64,000 nt of DNA from Jacaranda mimosifolia (lineage: Eukaryota; Streptophyta; Magnoliopsida; Lamiales; Bignoniaceae). Under the pieces are notes generated by a model, which saw nothing but the letters and a program-made list of their open reading frames with translations, was not told the DNA's origin and did not search any database. The stretch is from the NCBI GenBank assembly GCA_018894105.1, contig CM032128.1:14551001-14615000 (forward strand), written 5' to 3'. Below are positions 23,300-36,809 of this stretch, in pieces (within the stretch, counting starts at the first letter, position 1; the number at the start of each line of letters is the position of its first letter). The position numbers were made by a program, and so were the translations under genes.

Positions 23300-25681
23300 A
23301 AGCAGAGGTCCCTATTTTTTATCTCCAAACCCCTTGATTCCAATTACTCCAAAGGCTGCATATGACCATAAATGCCTTGCATTCATTTTCTATTGTTAGA
23401 CTTTGTAAACATTTTCCCAGCCAATTCACAAACAAAACAACATTACTAGATTGAAAATTATCAAACAAAAAAGCCTATGTCCAGTATTCCATGACAAATG
23501 AGCATGTAATCAGAACATGAAAAACTATTTTTGACTTACCTGAACAAATCGGACAAACAGGATTAACATTCAACCTTTTTGATAGAATATTATCCTTTGT
23601 TGGAAAAGAATTATAACAAGCTCTCAAGATTATGATATGAACTTTTACGAGTGCTCTAAACTTTCAAATTTTCCGCCGGGCCTTGATTGAGATAAACTAA
23701 GCTGAGTCACCCAAGTTTCATACAAATGCTTATAAAAACTCTTAACCGAATAAACTCCTTTTAAATCCCACTACCATATCCAAACATCATTGCACCATCT
23801 ATTGCTTATGGGGATCTTAATATGAGATTAGCATCTATCTTATTAAATAAAGAGAAAATCATACTACTATCCCATCTATTTTGGCCATGGATCTTTTCCA
23901 ACAATAATATTTTTCCCATTTCCAACTTTGCAGATACAACCTCTCTTAATTATAGCCTGACTAGTAAAAATATTATGCCATATAAAACTCATATTATGTC
24001 CCACTTTAGCCTCCAAGAAAGTTTTCCCAGAATAACATTTTGCTTTCAGAACTTGAGAAACCAAAGCTCTTGAATTTGAGAGTAATTTCCATCCTTGCTT
24101 TCCTAGCATAGCAAGATTATCATGAAGATTTCTGAAGATAAGCCCTCCAGCGATTTTTGGAGCGCACAGTCTTTCCCATCGCATCCAACGAATCCCTAAA
24201 TTTCCATTTCCATTATGTCTACTAATTCTTCACCAAAATACATTCATCATTCTCTCAATTTCATCACAAAGTTCCTATGGAAGAAGAAAGACGCTCATGA
24301 AATAATTAGGAATAGACTAAGCCACTGTCTTTAACAAAATATCGCTTTCCACTCTCGAGAATAGTTGCTTATTCCATCCCTATAGTCAAACTTAAATCTT
24401 CTCCTTGACAAATTTAAATATATCCTTCTTTTTTCTACCAATTAAAGACGGACACCAAGATACATTCCATGTTCATCTGCTATCGAGACATTCAACCTTC
24501 CACATAAGTAATTCCTTATATTTTCCCCCATATTTGAGCTGAAGAAAATTGAAGACTTTTGAAACTGAATGATTTGACCTGAGGATGTCTCATATGCCTT
24601 AAGACAATCTTTAATCATCCCATATTCTTCCTAATGTGCTCCGGAAAAAAGTAAATGTCATTTGCAAAAAACAAATGTGAAATAGAAGGGGCATTCCTAG
24701 CAACTTTACATCCATGAAGTCTCCCATGTTCCTTCTCTTTATTAAGAATTGAGGACAAGCCTTCTTCACAAATAATGAATAAGTAGGGAGACGAAGGATC
24801 CCCTTGATGAAGACCCCTACTTGGTTGAATTGTTTCAGTCTCTTAATCACCATGAATTATCTTGTATTTCACAGAAGAGACATACATCATGACAAGATTT
24901 ATGAAACCTTGATCAAATCCTAACTTTTCCATCACATAACTCAAAAATCTCTATTCAATTCTGTCATATGCCTTACTCATATCAATTTTCAACCAAGCCA
25001 TCCCTACCTTCCCTCAAGTCTTTCTTTTCAGAAAGTGCATAATTTCATAAGCAATTACAACATTATCAAATATAAGGCTTCCCAGTATAAATGCATTGTG
25101 TATCAGAAGTGGTAATACCTTTTAAGCCGATTTGCAATAACTTTTGAAATAGTCTTGTATAGGACATCACAAAGGGTTATAGAACGCAAGTCTGTGATTA
25201 CCTTTGGGTTTTTCTTCTTTGAAATCAAAGCAATTAAAGTTTCATTTAAGCCCGAAGGTAGACATCTATTTCTAAGGATTGCTAAAACATCATTCGTTAT
25301 ATCTTCTCCCATAATATGCCAGAACTTTTGGAATAATGCTAGATTCATTCTATCCGGACCAAGTGACTTATCAGGATGCATTGAGAAAATTACCTTCTTC
25401 AACTTCTCTACACTAAACTCCGACATACGCTTAATGCTCTGCTGAATAGTAATTCTTCGACTTACACAATCCAAAATCTCAGAATTAGAACAAGGTTGAG
25501 AGGTGAATAAATCAGCATAGTAATCAAATATCACGGATTCCAAGCCTTCATTCCATCTTCTCCAAACTCCTTGTGATTCTCGTAATTGAGAAATAGTATT
25601 TTGTTTGTGTTGAGCTAAGACCTTCACGTGAAAGAATCTTGAATTCGAATCACCCTCTTGAAGCCATAATTGTTTGGCCAT
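23300..25681 (-). pseudogene. LINE reverse transcriptase and zf-RVT region, broken
   Basis: Frame 25103-25681 starts LWLQEGDSNSRFFH and includes PDKSLGPDRMNLALFQKFW (usual KAPGPDG), then LNETLIALISKK and ITDLRSITLCDVLYKTISKVIANRL, the typical non-LTR RT N-terminal motifs. The catalytic motif near 24650 reads FAND in place of the usual FADD/YADD. Frame 23876-24184 carries GGLIFRNLHDNLAMLGKQGW, and near 23560 the zf-RVT motif VNPVCPICSGKS is visible. The changed catalytic motif, stops and frameshifts rule out activity. Confidence 0.87.
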
Positions 25682-26375
25682 TTGTCTCCAAAAATCTTCT
25701 CATTATTGTAAAATCAAAGGTACTCCCTTTGGACTGCTAAAAACTGCATAACAGATTCTGGATCATGTTTGTTCTCAAATCTTTCATGAAACTGAGATGC
25801 TAACTTACTGCCCCAAAAAAAGAGGTCATGACTACAAATTTTAATCTAGTATTGAATAAGGCAACCACAACTTTGGCTCCAGCTATTAAAGATAACTTCT
25901 CTACATTGTTCATTTCACACCCAACCATTCTCAAAATGAATGTCTATATTTCAATGTAAACTCATGCCGACTAACTTGAAGGAACAATGAAGTATGATCC
26001 GAACTTGCAGACTCTAAGTTAAAAACCTTAGCATTCCTAAACAAATTGAGCCAACTCTAATTTGTAGCACTCGATCAAGCTTCTCCTTCATCTATTGTTC
26101 TATTCCTCTTCTCCTTTCCTAGTTGTACTTATGCCCACATTACAACCTCTCTAAAACCTTCAATCAACCAAATAGTTGGAGCATCTGCCCTATTTCCCGA
26201 CTGGATGAAGAAAGTCATTGAAGTCTCTAATGCAACACCATGGAAGATCAGAAAAGCTTTTACAATAGCAAAGAAAAACCTACAATTTTCGTCATAGAGC
26301 TTATTCTGAAAACCAATAAAAATGTGTTAGTCTCCATCTCTTTGTTTCCTCATCTTGAACTACCACATCTATATG

Positions 26376-26380
26376 ATTTC
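26376..26380. repeat. Target-site duplication of the LTR inserted in the LINE, left (atttc)
   Basis: Matches 40743-40747. It lies exactly where the LINE reading frame is interrupted. Confidence 0.7.
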
Positions 26381-27670
26381 TATTAGAATAATGCCCCGCA
26401 ATCGATTAGATTAGCGTGCAAAAACTATGCCTTGTAAGACAATTTTGATTGAATGATATTTTATAAAATGGCCATCTTTATCTTATGTAATTAATTATAT
26501 TCTTCACATGCATTTGGTTGAAGCCCTTAAATCATACAAGACTATGGGACTTGGTCACGCATATGATGGTGATCATAAAATAAGTTTTTATAGTTATGAT
26601 TTTAAATATTTCAAGTCATAAAATCATATGAGACATGGCATCTAAGATTTAGATAGACTGGCAGTAATGATGTATATCCCAAGGAGTTGGATATTACCCC
26701 ATTTCATGAGCAATCCCTGTAAGATATGGATGCATATTGGTGAGTGCTTGTTAGAGAATAAGTTCACTAAAAACTCACTTAGAGAATCCGCAAGGTAGCT
26801 AAAGTGGCTTATCAATAGTGAAAAATTCTCTAGCTTATGATAATACATATAATTAGTCCTTTAACTCGAGGATACATAATAGCCTTGAATTTAGGTCCTT
26901 GTGCTTTGATTTTATTCCAACCACTTAACAGGTCGGTCTGGGCTTAGGTTGGGAACAAGTTACCTAAGTATGGAGGTTGGTGAGTTCTAAGAAGAGATCT
27001 ATTTTGCTTGTTGTAAAGAACAAGTTGATCTCCTATGTATTCTATGATGATAAATTCCAAGAAATCCTTGTGCAAGATGATATGATAATGTGGAAAAGGA
27101 GTTTTCCAAAGTTTAGGTCACAATTAGGAATTGCACATCAAGAATAGATACATAATTATTGAATCTATTTGAGAACCGACGAATATCTTGTCCTAGGCCT
27201 GTTTCGGGAGATAGAAAATAGAAAGACCATATTTGCATGACAATTGTAAGAGAAAACGGTTCACTAGAATTAATTCATCCAACTGGTTGGGCTCCATAGG
27301 CTTGTGGTAGACATTGACCATGGAGATTGTGGGTACTCTTCAATTAATGGAGATTAATTGAAAAAGTGATTAGTGTAAAAGAGTTTAGACTAATTGGAAT
27401 ATTTAATATTCAATAAATCATAAGGAGTTGTGAACTCATGTCTAATTAATTGGTGAATCTAATGGGTCACACACAAAAGTCTTAATCATTCCAAATGGAA
27501 TTGGGAAAATTATCTAAAGTGTTAGACGATAAGATTGGTCAAATTTGAAAGAGACCAAGTTGACTAATTAAAAGTTAGTCAAGATGGTATAATTAATTTA
27601 AAAGTATTAAATTGATCAAATTAAAGTATTAATTTAATTGGGATCATATGAAAATTTAATTAGTCTTACT

Positions 27671-28504
27671 CAGGGGTGGGTAGAGGGGGTACCCCCCACT
27701 GAGGGTATCCGAGGGCTCGGGTATTATCTTTTGATACCTGATTCCCAACCCCTATTTCATGGGGGTACCCCCTTAAGGTCGGCTATCCCCTCGGAGTACC
27801 CCCCAAATTCCTCATTATAATTTTTAATACTTTTTAATAGATAAAAATTAAAATTTTGTTAATTTATTATTCATTTTCATCGTGAACCAATTGATAACAC
27901 TATATTCACCATTCAAAAGTTCTAAATCCCACCTCATATGTAATTTTAAAACTTAAATATAAAAATTAATTTCTAATTATGATATACATCATATATTGAC
28001 AATAATATTTTGTTAATATCATCATCATCCTCTATTCATCACAAATTTACAATTCAATTTCACACTTCACAATATCACAATAATATTTTATCACAAGTCA
28101 CAACTCACAATAGCATTAAATCCAAACATTTGAGCAAATTTCAAAATAAAACCAACAAAGTTTTCAAAGAAAATAATCATTATCCAAATATATTACAAAT
28201 CAAATCAAATATTTAATACCTAAAGTCTTACAACAAATACAAAACAATAATACAGGCATTTTGTGTTTGTGGTGTACTATTTTTTGTAAGTATAATTAGA
28301 AAATTTTTTAATAAAAATTGGGGTACCCGGTTGGGTATTGGGTACCCAAAGGCCCTACCCAACCCAATACCCCACCTGAAAAACTTCGGGTACCCCTTAA
28401 TTACCTAATTGGGTTTTGGGAACTAAAAATAACCAACCCAAATGGAAAATACCCGATAGGATTGGGTCGGGTACCCCAATACCCATATCCGATTCCCACA
28501 TGTA
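27671..28504. mobile_element. hAT-type non-autonomous element 3
   Basis: 834 bp with an 8-bp duplication gtcttact at 27663-27670 and 28505-28512. It starts CAGGGGTGGGTAG; the right end is a degenerate inverse (ATTCCCACATGTA). Both ends are full of GGGTACCC-type words (for example ggggtaccccc and ttgggtaccc). No coding content. Confidence 0.8.
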
Positions 28505-28776
28505 GTCTTACTAACTTAAGGGTTAAATTAGTTTAATTAAATTGAAGGGTCAATTTAATTAATTGAAGAATCTAGTTTTGGAAGGAAGATTTAAAAGGAA
28601 GAGCCCATTTAAAATCAAGTGGCAATCTTAATTTTCCAATTAAAATAGGATTTGAATAAGTAGAAATTTATTTCCTAATTGAAATAGAATTTTGATTAGT
28701 AGAAATTAGTTTCCTAATTGAAATAGGATTTTAATTAGCAGAGATTAATTTCTTGGCATGCAAGTGGGAAACACCT

Positions 28777-28785
28777 TATAAAAGG
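28777..28785 (+). promoter_or_regulatory. TATA box of the interrupted solo LTR
   Basis: TATAAAAGG followed by about 150 bases of CT-rich leader. It is the strongest core-promoter match seen in this element and sets its orientation. Confidence 0.5.
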
Positions 28786-29067
28786 CTTCCCCTCTCCCAT
28801 AAGTGGTGGCCCCTCAAAAAAAAAAAGGAAAAAAAAATCGCTCGAGTTTGTTGTGAACAAAAACTCCTTCCTCCAAGATTCTCTCTTAAAGTCCCTCTCC
28901 TCCAAACTTCTTCTCTCCCTCCTTTAAAATTCCTCCTTCATTCTTCACCCTTTTTCTAGCAAAAGATTGAAGAATTAGAGTGCTTGTAAGGTGTGTGGAT
29001 ACCATTAGAGATACCACACTTAGGGTATTTTATTGGTGAACAAAAGATATCATTGAAGAAGAGTTTT

Positions 29068-30160
29068 TGTTAAGTCCCTATTATTATTAATTTGAATATC
29101 ATATTTAGGACTTAACAAATAATTTTCTTATTTAAAAAGTTATAATTCCCTTGCTAATTGATGAAAATATTGGAATTTTAGGAATACAACAGAGGAAATT
29201 GCAAAGTAGGGAAAATTGAATCAAGTTGGCGGGAATGCTGATTAGATGACATGTCATTATCAAAGATGGGAAAAAGTGTCTTTATTTATTTGAGTACTAT
29301 TCTAATTAGAAAACTCTTTCAAGCAGTTATAAATAGGTCTCTCAGATACTTAGTTTCTTTCTGTCCCTTTGATTTTATTTTAAATTCAGGATTTGAAACG
29401 ATGTTCCATTTTATTCATGTTCTGTTTGACAATTCAATCATGAACTAATCCGTTATTCTAGGATTATGATGGATTCTTTTGAATAATTTGATGCATGATT
29501 TTCTTCCATGAAATTAGTAGCACTTAAGTTTATTTCTTCTATTGTGTGCTTTTTCTATTTGATTATCTGATCAACAGTCAAGTGCATCTTTAAACTCTAG
29601 AGGAGTCTTGAAAAAGAGAACCTAAGAATTGATTGATAATAGAAGACCTTAGGATTAATTATTCAAATTGATAAATTAATTCATTTGAGAGTAGGATAGG
29701 AATATACCTGCTTGCCCTAGGGAGTCAGTTGAGTGGCACAACTTTATCCATAATTTAGTTAATTCACATAGGAATATAGTGAGTTGAATAAATTAGGGAT
29801 TTGATTGTGGGTAATTCAGAAGAACCTCGTAATTGCATAAAACTCAAGACTAATAACCTGTTATTAATTTCATAGGGAGAAAATTATGTAATCAACTTAC
29901 TCGATTGATAAAATCATAATTCTAGGCTTCTATATCCTGATAGAAATCTTAATCAGTACCATTTTTCTTATTTTCATTAGTTTAGTTTTAATTCTTATAT
30001 AATTGATTTTGTTTGAATAAAAGAAGTGTGTGATATATTAGTAATTACTAGCGAATAATTTAGTTTCTCGTGGGATCGACACTCTTCTCATCACTTTATT
30101 ACTTGTTGAGACACGTGCACTTGCGTAACTGTTTGCATTATTTGTTTTGCATAAGCAACA
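29068..30160 (+). repeat. Athila 5' LTR
   Basis: 1093 bp. Relative to the 3' LTR it lacks ~100 bases that sit at about 39510-39605, and it has ~40 bases (around 29585-29625) that the 3' LTR lacks. Confidence 0.88.
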
Positions 30161-30165
30161 AATTT

Positions 30166-30183
30166 TTGGCATCGTTGCCAGGA
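30166..30183 (+). other. Athila primer-binding site
   Basis: TTGGCATCGTTGCCAGGA, six bases downstream of the 5' LTR end. It differs at a few positions from the usual Athila primer site thought to pair with tRNA-Asp. Confidence 0.7.
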
Positions 30184-30429
30184 AGCTAAAATTATTTTGC
30201 TTGTGCTAATATTAGTTTTAAGCACCAAGTTTTACTTCAGATTTATTTTATTTTATTTTATTCTATTTTATTTTTTGTCTTATTTTAGGAATCATTGCAA
30301 TTATATGCAAGATAATTAGGAATGGGAATTAGTGTTGTTTGATCGAGAACTTGAGAGAACTTTTTGGAGACGTAGACGAGCACTTCAATGAGCAAACGAG
30401 GATACTCCAAAAATGGCAAAAGAGATAGA

Positions 30430-31320
30430 TATCTGGGTGATTATGCTATTCCACAAATTCAGGGCTTCTAGACAAGAATCGCTAGACCATCTATTCAGGC
30501 TAATAATTTTGAGATCAAGCCTGCTATCATTCAGATGACACAGAGTTTGGTACAGTTTGAGGGGTCTCCAACAGAAGATCCAAATACTCATTTAGCTAAC
30601 TTTTTGGAGATTTATAACACCTTCAAATATAATGGAGTTTCTGATGATGAAATCCGATTGCGGTTATTTCCATTTTCGCTAAGGGATAGAGCAAAGAGTT
30701 GGTTGTCATCCTTGCAATCAAGATCCATTGCCACTTGGGATGATCTAGGACAGAGATTCTTGGCTAAGTTTTTTCCACCATCACGAATAGTCAAGTTAAA
30801 AAATAAAATCACTTCCTTTGTCCAATTTGATCAGGAAACCTTTTATGAGGCATAGGAAAGATAAAAGGAGATGCTAAGAAAATGCCCTCATCATAGATTG
30901 CAAAAGTAGCTTCAATTGCAGACATTCTACAATAGATTATTCGCACAAACAAGAGGAATAATTGATGTTGTTGCAGAAGGTACACTTATGCAAAAAAATA
31001 ATTGGGAAAATATTTGAGCTATTTGGAGAGATGGTAACAAACAGTTGTCAGTGGCCAACTGATAAATTAACTCAACCAAAGAAAACTGCAAGAATCTATG
31101 AGGTAAATGCTACTACATCTTTGAATGCACAGTTAGAAGCTTTAACAAAGAAGACGGACAAGCTTGCAAGTATTATAACCTAGCCAACGTAACAAGTTCA
31201 AGCAATAGAAGGCCAATTTATTACTTGCGATAATTGCGGGGATGCGCATTCGAGTGATGAGTGTCATATGCTTTGGAATCAGTGCAATCTATTGGGAACT
31301 TCAATAGGAATCAAATAATC
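30430..31320 (+). pseudogene. Athila gag, broken
   Basis: Frame 30535-30855 carries [19 protein letters not shown] and [17 protein letters not shown], then [18 protein letters not shown], the conserved Retrotrans_gag core. Stops follow. At 31226-31264 a perfect zinc knuckle CX2CX4HX4C arrangement can be read (CDNCGDAHSSDEC). No single frame spans the gene. Confidence 0.87.
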
Positions 31321-31552
31321 CATATCCAAATACATATAATCCTGGGTGGAGACAACACCTCAATTTCTCATAGAGCAACAACCAAGGACACTTTCAGCTC
31401 CTAAACCTCTACCACTAGGCTTCCAGCAACAAATAAAGCCACCAACTTAAGAAAAGAAGCCATCATTAGAGGAGATGTTTATGCAGTTTATGACAAAAAC
31501 TAAAGCAGCAATTTAGAGTTAATTAGCTTCAATCAGAACACTGGAAACATAA

Positions 31553-32470
31553 ATGGGGCAAGTAGCCAGTGCATTGAGTATGAGGCAGCAAGGAATTTTG
31601 CCAAGCAATATTGAGACAAATCCTAAACAAGATGGAAAAGAACATTACAAAGCAATTACTTTAAGTAATGGAAGAGAGTTGCAGGAAATTCAAAAGGCAC
31701 CTCAAGTCTCAAAAGAAGCAGAAGAACCACCAACAGTTGAGAAAGAAAAGGAGTTAGAACAGAAGATTGAGTCTAAAACTATGACACCACCTCCTTCTTT
31801 TCCTCAAAGGCTTAGGAAACAAAAATTGAATAAACAATTTTAGCAATTTATGGAAGTTTTCAAGAAACTCCAAATTAACATTCCTTTTGCCGAGGCTCTA
31901 GATCAAATGCCAAGTTATGTGAAGTTTATGAAGGATATTTTATCTAAGAAAAGGAGTTTTGGGGAGTTTGAGATAGTGGCTTTAACAGAGGAATGTAGTG
32001 CAATTATTCAAAAGAAGTTACCGCTAAAACTTAAAAATCTAGGAAGTTTCACAATTCCATGTACCATAGAACTCACTTTTTTGGACATGCACTGTGTGAT
32101 TTGGTTGCAAATATAAATTTAATGCCATTCTCCATTTATCAGAGACTTGGACTTGGAGAAGTCAAACCTTCAAGTGTGACCTTGCAATTGGCAGATAGAT
32201 TACTCACATATCCAAAGGAAGTAATTGAAGATATTTTGGTTAAAGTTGATAGATTTATTTTTCCTACAGATTTCTTTGTTTTGAATATGGAAGAAGATTG
32301 CAGAGTTCCCATTATTCTTGGGAGGCCATTTTTAACCATAGGTAGAACTCTTATTAATGTACAAAAAGGTGAGCTAATCATAAGAGTTCAAGACCAAGAG
32401 GTAAAATTCAATGATCTTAAGGCTATTAAATATCCCAGTGTTTCTGATGATTGTTTTGTAGTTAGTGTAG
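31553..32470 (+). pseudogene. Athila protease region, active site altered
   Basis: After a charged linker (31553-31843) and a segment with KLQINIPFAEALDQMPSYVKFMKDILS, the protease part reads LCDLVANINLMPFSIYQRLGLG. The family's usual active site is DLGAS; here it is DLVAN, so Gly and Ser are lost. PIILGRPFLTIGRTLINVQKG is the flap-to-C-terminal part. A frame change near 32060 separates it from the linker. Confidence 0.85.
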
Positions 32471-32689
32471 TAAATAGTCTTGAAGGAAATATTTTTCAAA
32501 ATACCCAATACACTGACCCTCTTGAAGCAGCTATACTTTTCTTAGCAGATGTTGACGATGCTGAAATCCAGGAATTCCTAAATTTCCTAGAAGCTTCACC
32601 AAAGATTACCAAGCACCCAAAATTTGATGCTTTGGATATGTCCATTTTCTCAGGAATGATGAAGCCATTTATTGAACAACCACCCACTT

Positions 32690-34255
32690 TAGAATTAAAA
32701 CTTCTTCTTGATCACTTAATATATTCTTATTTCGAAAATTCTTCTACATTACCTGTTATTATTTCATCCTCATTGTCTGATGAGCAAAAAGAAAAGTTGT
32801 TAAGAGTATTAAGGGAGCATGAAAAAGCACTTGGATGGACAATTGCAGATACTAAAGGAATTAGCCCTTCATTTTGCATGCATAAAATCCTACTTGAGGA
32901 CAATCACAAGGGCTCCATTGAACATCAAAGTGGATTGAATCCCATAATGAAAGAAGTAGTGAAGAAGGAAATCATTAAGTGGCTTGATATAGGTATTATT
33001 TATCCTATCTCAGATAGTTCATGGGTAAGTCCAGTTCAATGTGTACCAAAAAAAGGAGGCATGACAGTGGTGAAGAATGACAATAATGAACTCATTCCAA
33101 TAGAATAGTTCGTGGATGGTGAGTGAGCATGGATAATAGGAAGTTAAACAAAGCCACGAGAAATGATCACTTCCCCTTGCCCTTCATTGATCAAATGCTA
33201 GATAGACTGGCAGCAAAGGAATACTATTGCTTTTTAGATGCTTATTCAGGATACAATTAGATTGCCATAGCTTCTGAAGATCTGGAAAAGACAACATTCA
33301 CTTGTCCATATAGTACTTTCGCTTTCTGGAGGATACCTTTTGGCCTTTGCAATGCACCGGCTACTTTCTAAAGATGTACGATGGCAATCTTAACTGATAT
33401 GGTAGAAAACTTCCTTTAGGTATTTATGGATGATTTTTAGTTTTTGGAAATTCTTTTGATGAATGTTTGAATAATCTTGCACTTGTTTTAAAAAGATGTG
33501 AAGAAACTAACCTTGTTCTAAATTAGGAGAAATGCCACTTTATGGTAAGAAAAAGGAATAGTTCTTGGACACATGGTCTCTAGCAAAGAAATTGAGGTGG
33601 ACAAGGCAAAATTGAAACAATTGAGAATCTTCCACCCCCATCATCGGTGAAAGGTATTCGTAGTTTTTTTGGACATGTAAGTTTCTATAGGCGTTTCATT
33701 AAAGATTTCTCTAAAATTTCTAAACCCCCGCGTAATCTGCTAGAAAAAGATGTACCTTTTAATTTTGATGATGAATGTCTTAAGGCTTTCCATGTATTAT
33801 AAAGGAAACTTGTTTCTGCACCTATTATTGTTGTGCCTGATTGGGATTTACCTTTTGAACTAATGTGTAATGCTAGTGACTTTGCTGTTGGTGCTGTTTT
33901 AGGCCAGCACAGGGAGAAGATTTTTCATTCAATGTATTATGCTAGCAGAACATTAACAGACACGTAGATAAACTATACCACCATAGAGAAGAAGCTATTG
34001 GCTATAGTATTTGCCTTCGATAAGTTTCGCTCATATTTAGTAGGAGCCAAGGTAATAGTATACACAGACTATTTAGCTATCAGATATTTAATGGAAAAGA
34101 AAGATGCCAAGCCAAGTTGATTAGATGGGTGTTGCTGCTACAAGAATTTGATCTGGAAATTCGGGATAGAAAAGGCTCAGAAAATCAAATTGCTGATCGC
34201 TTGTCAAGATTAGAAAGCACAAAAATTATAAATGAGAAGACAATGATCAATTAAA
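32690..34255 (+). pseudogene. Athila reverse transcriptase and RNase H, broken
   Basis: The frame starting at 32059 runs on into WVSPVQCVPKKGGMTVVKND, the RT fingers motif, and ends at 33108. Beyond it the FMDD catalytic motif is intact at about 33423-33434 but sits between two in-frame stops. The RNase H phrase LMCNASDFAVGAVLGQ follows near 33860, then FDKFRSYL near 34020. Several frameshifts and stops occur. Confidence 0.87.
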
Positions 34256-34299
34256 CATTCCCAGACAAGCAGCTATATGTTGTAGAAGAGAAGGGGATT

Positions 34300-35555
34300 C
34301 CATGGTATGCATATTTGGTAAATTATATAGTTAGTGGAGTTTTCCCTCCAGAAATTAAATCTCAACAAAAGAAGAAATTTCTCTCAGAAGTGACGAAATA
34401 TGTCTCGAACGAGCCATTCCTATTTATAATTTGTCCAAATAATATACTTGCGCATTGTATCTCAGAAGAAGAAGTGAGGAGCATACTTGAGCATTGCCAT
34501 TCATCCCCATATTTGGTCATAATCAAAGTGATCACACTACAGCAAAGGTTCTTCAATTAGGTTTTTATTGGCCTACCTTATTTAAAGATGCTAATACTTT
34601 TGTTGCTTGTTGTGATTGTTGCCAAAGAGTAGGAAATATTTCTTGGGAAAATGTGATGCCTTTAAATGCAATATTAGAAGTTGAGTTATTTGATGTATGG
34701 GGTATTTATTTTATGGGTCCTTTTGTGCCATTCTTTGGGAATCTCTACATTCTTGTGGTTGTTGATTATGTCTCCACATGGGTGGAAGTTGTTGCTCTAC
34801 CAACTAATAACACTAAGGTTGTAACAAACTTTTTGAAAAAGAATATTTTTACTCATTTTGCTGTACCTAGAGCTATTATTAGTGATGGGGGAAAGCATTT
34901 TTTTAATAGATATTTTGATACTCTACTAGCCAAATATAGAGTAAAACACAAAATTGCCACAGCTTATCATCCACAGACAAGTGGTCAAGTTGGAGTATCA
35001 AATAGGGAAATTAAAAGAATTTTGAACAAAACAATGAGTGCCACTAGAAAAGAATGGTCTAATAGGTCATATGATGCATTGTGGGCATATAGGACAACTT
35101 ATAAAACTCCGATTGGGTTGTCACCTTACAAATTAGTGTTTGGGAAAGCATGCCATCTACCGGTAAAATTGGAACATAACGCTTATTGGGCAATAAAAAA
35201 ATTGAATTTTGACTCTCAAGCTGTGGGGGATAAAAGGTTATTGCAGTTGAATGAATTAGATGAATTTACAATGCAAGTATATGAAAATGCTAAGTTGTAT
35301 AAGGAAAAGACAAAGAAGTAGCATGATAGAAAAATACTAGAGCGTCATTTTAAACCTAGATAACATGTTTTATTGTTCAACTCTTGTTTGAAGTTGTTTC
35401 TAGTGAAACTCAAATCACGTTGGTTACGGCCATTTCTCATTACCAGAGTTTTTCTATATGGAGCAGTGGAGCTGGAAGATGAAAGAACAAATAGAAGGTT
35501 CAAGGTGAATGGACAACCAATCAAGTACTATTGGGGAGGCGATTTTGATCGCTAA
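34300..35555 (+). pseudogene. Athila integrase, catalytic residues lost
   Basis: The long frame 34494-35321 holds the zinc-binding CCDCCQR, the core ([35 protein letters not shown]) and the C-terminal part ([30 protein letters not shown]). In the usual Athila core the first Asp lies in GIDFMGPF and the Glu in GQAEVSNRE. Here they are Tyr and Gly, so two of the three catalytic acids are gone although the frame is open for 275 codons. The tail at 35373-35555 (LKSRWLRPFLITRV) is out of frame. Confidence 0.87.
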
Positions 35556-35734
35556 CGATCCACACTCAAATTGGTCGATGTTGAATGATGTCTGAAAAAG
35601 TCAAGCCAAGCCGATGACTATAAATCAAACGCTTTTTGGGAGGCAACCCAAATTTTTGTTTTACTATTGTGGGATTTATTTCTGATCTAGTGCTTAATTT
35701 TTTTTTAATTTTCTTTAAAAAAAAGAGGTGTAAG

Positions 35735-36050
35735 CAGTAAGTGCTGCGCCAGCGCATAAGACTTTCGAGCCTCGACGCACGAATGTAAAACTTATGTACC
35801 GAGACAGTGCGACTTGCGCCAGGGAGCAAGATTTTCATGCCCCGATGCAAGGCATAACTGTCCAAATAGAATACCCTGCACTAGGGCCAAGACATTTGTG
35901 CCCCGGTGCAAGGGCGTAAAAGTTACGCCCATTCCAATATGCCGTGTGTCAGGGCGCAAGACATTCTCGCCCCAGTGTAAGGCAGGGGATGCCATTCTAG
36001 TAAGCTTTGTGCTAGGGCGTAAATAACTTGTGTCTCGGCGTGATTCAACT
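35735..36050 (+). repeat. Cluster of GC-rich palindromic words in Athila
   Basis: Five or more degenerate copies of a word like TTGTGCCCCGGTGCAAG (35896-35912), spaced about 55-60 bases apart, between the integrase and the 3' ORF. The local GC content is far above the surroundings. The same consensus occurs in the copia LTRs (for example 14996-15012). Confidence 0.65.
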
Positions 36051-36809
36051 CTAATAAAATAAAAAAAATAAAAATAAAAAGAAAAAGAAAAGAAATTTTT
36101 GGTTTTAAAACCCTTCATCCTGCCTGAAGCCCTCATTCATTTCCCCATTTCCCCTTTCTCTCTTTCTATTATCTTCTATACCCATTCACCATAACCCATT
36201 ATCTCTACCATCACCCACCACCAACTATTCACCACCGCAACTGCCACCCACCGCCGGTCACCATTCCCGCCTAAAAAACTCACTATTGTGCCTTTCCCTT
36301 GGGTTTCTCTTTTTGGTGCTTTAATTAATTTTCTTTGGATTTGGGTGCTTTTTTGATCTTGTGGAAGAATATGATTGATTGTTGGGTAAAAAGTGACTTA
36401 TGAATATGTTGTGGGTTTATGTGAGTTTGCCACAATATTGTTTGATTAGGCTAAAAATTAGTATGGCATTGCTCTAATATTTGGAAATTCTTGAAGTTTC
36501 ATCTTGCCACATTTTGAGTTGTTGAATGGTTAGATGTTGATTTTTTGGGCATTGCTTAGAAGTATTATCAAGTAGTAGTGGTTGTGGTTACTGTATTATG
36601 GCACATTGAGCTAAGCATTGAATATTATTGCATGTGGAATTGAATTGTTCTTGAGAAAATTGAAATTTAGTTGGATGGATTTATTTAGTGGAACTGTAAT
36701 TTTTTCAAGATTTTGGATTGAGGCTTTATTGACATTATTATTGACAATTTGGAATGATGTTGGCTGATTTTTTTTTTGGAAACAATTGTGAATTGAATTA
36801 GCAGTTGAG

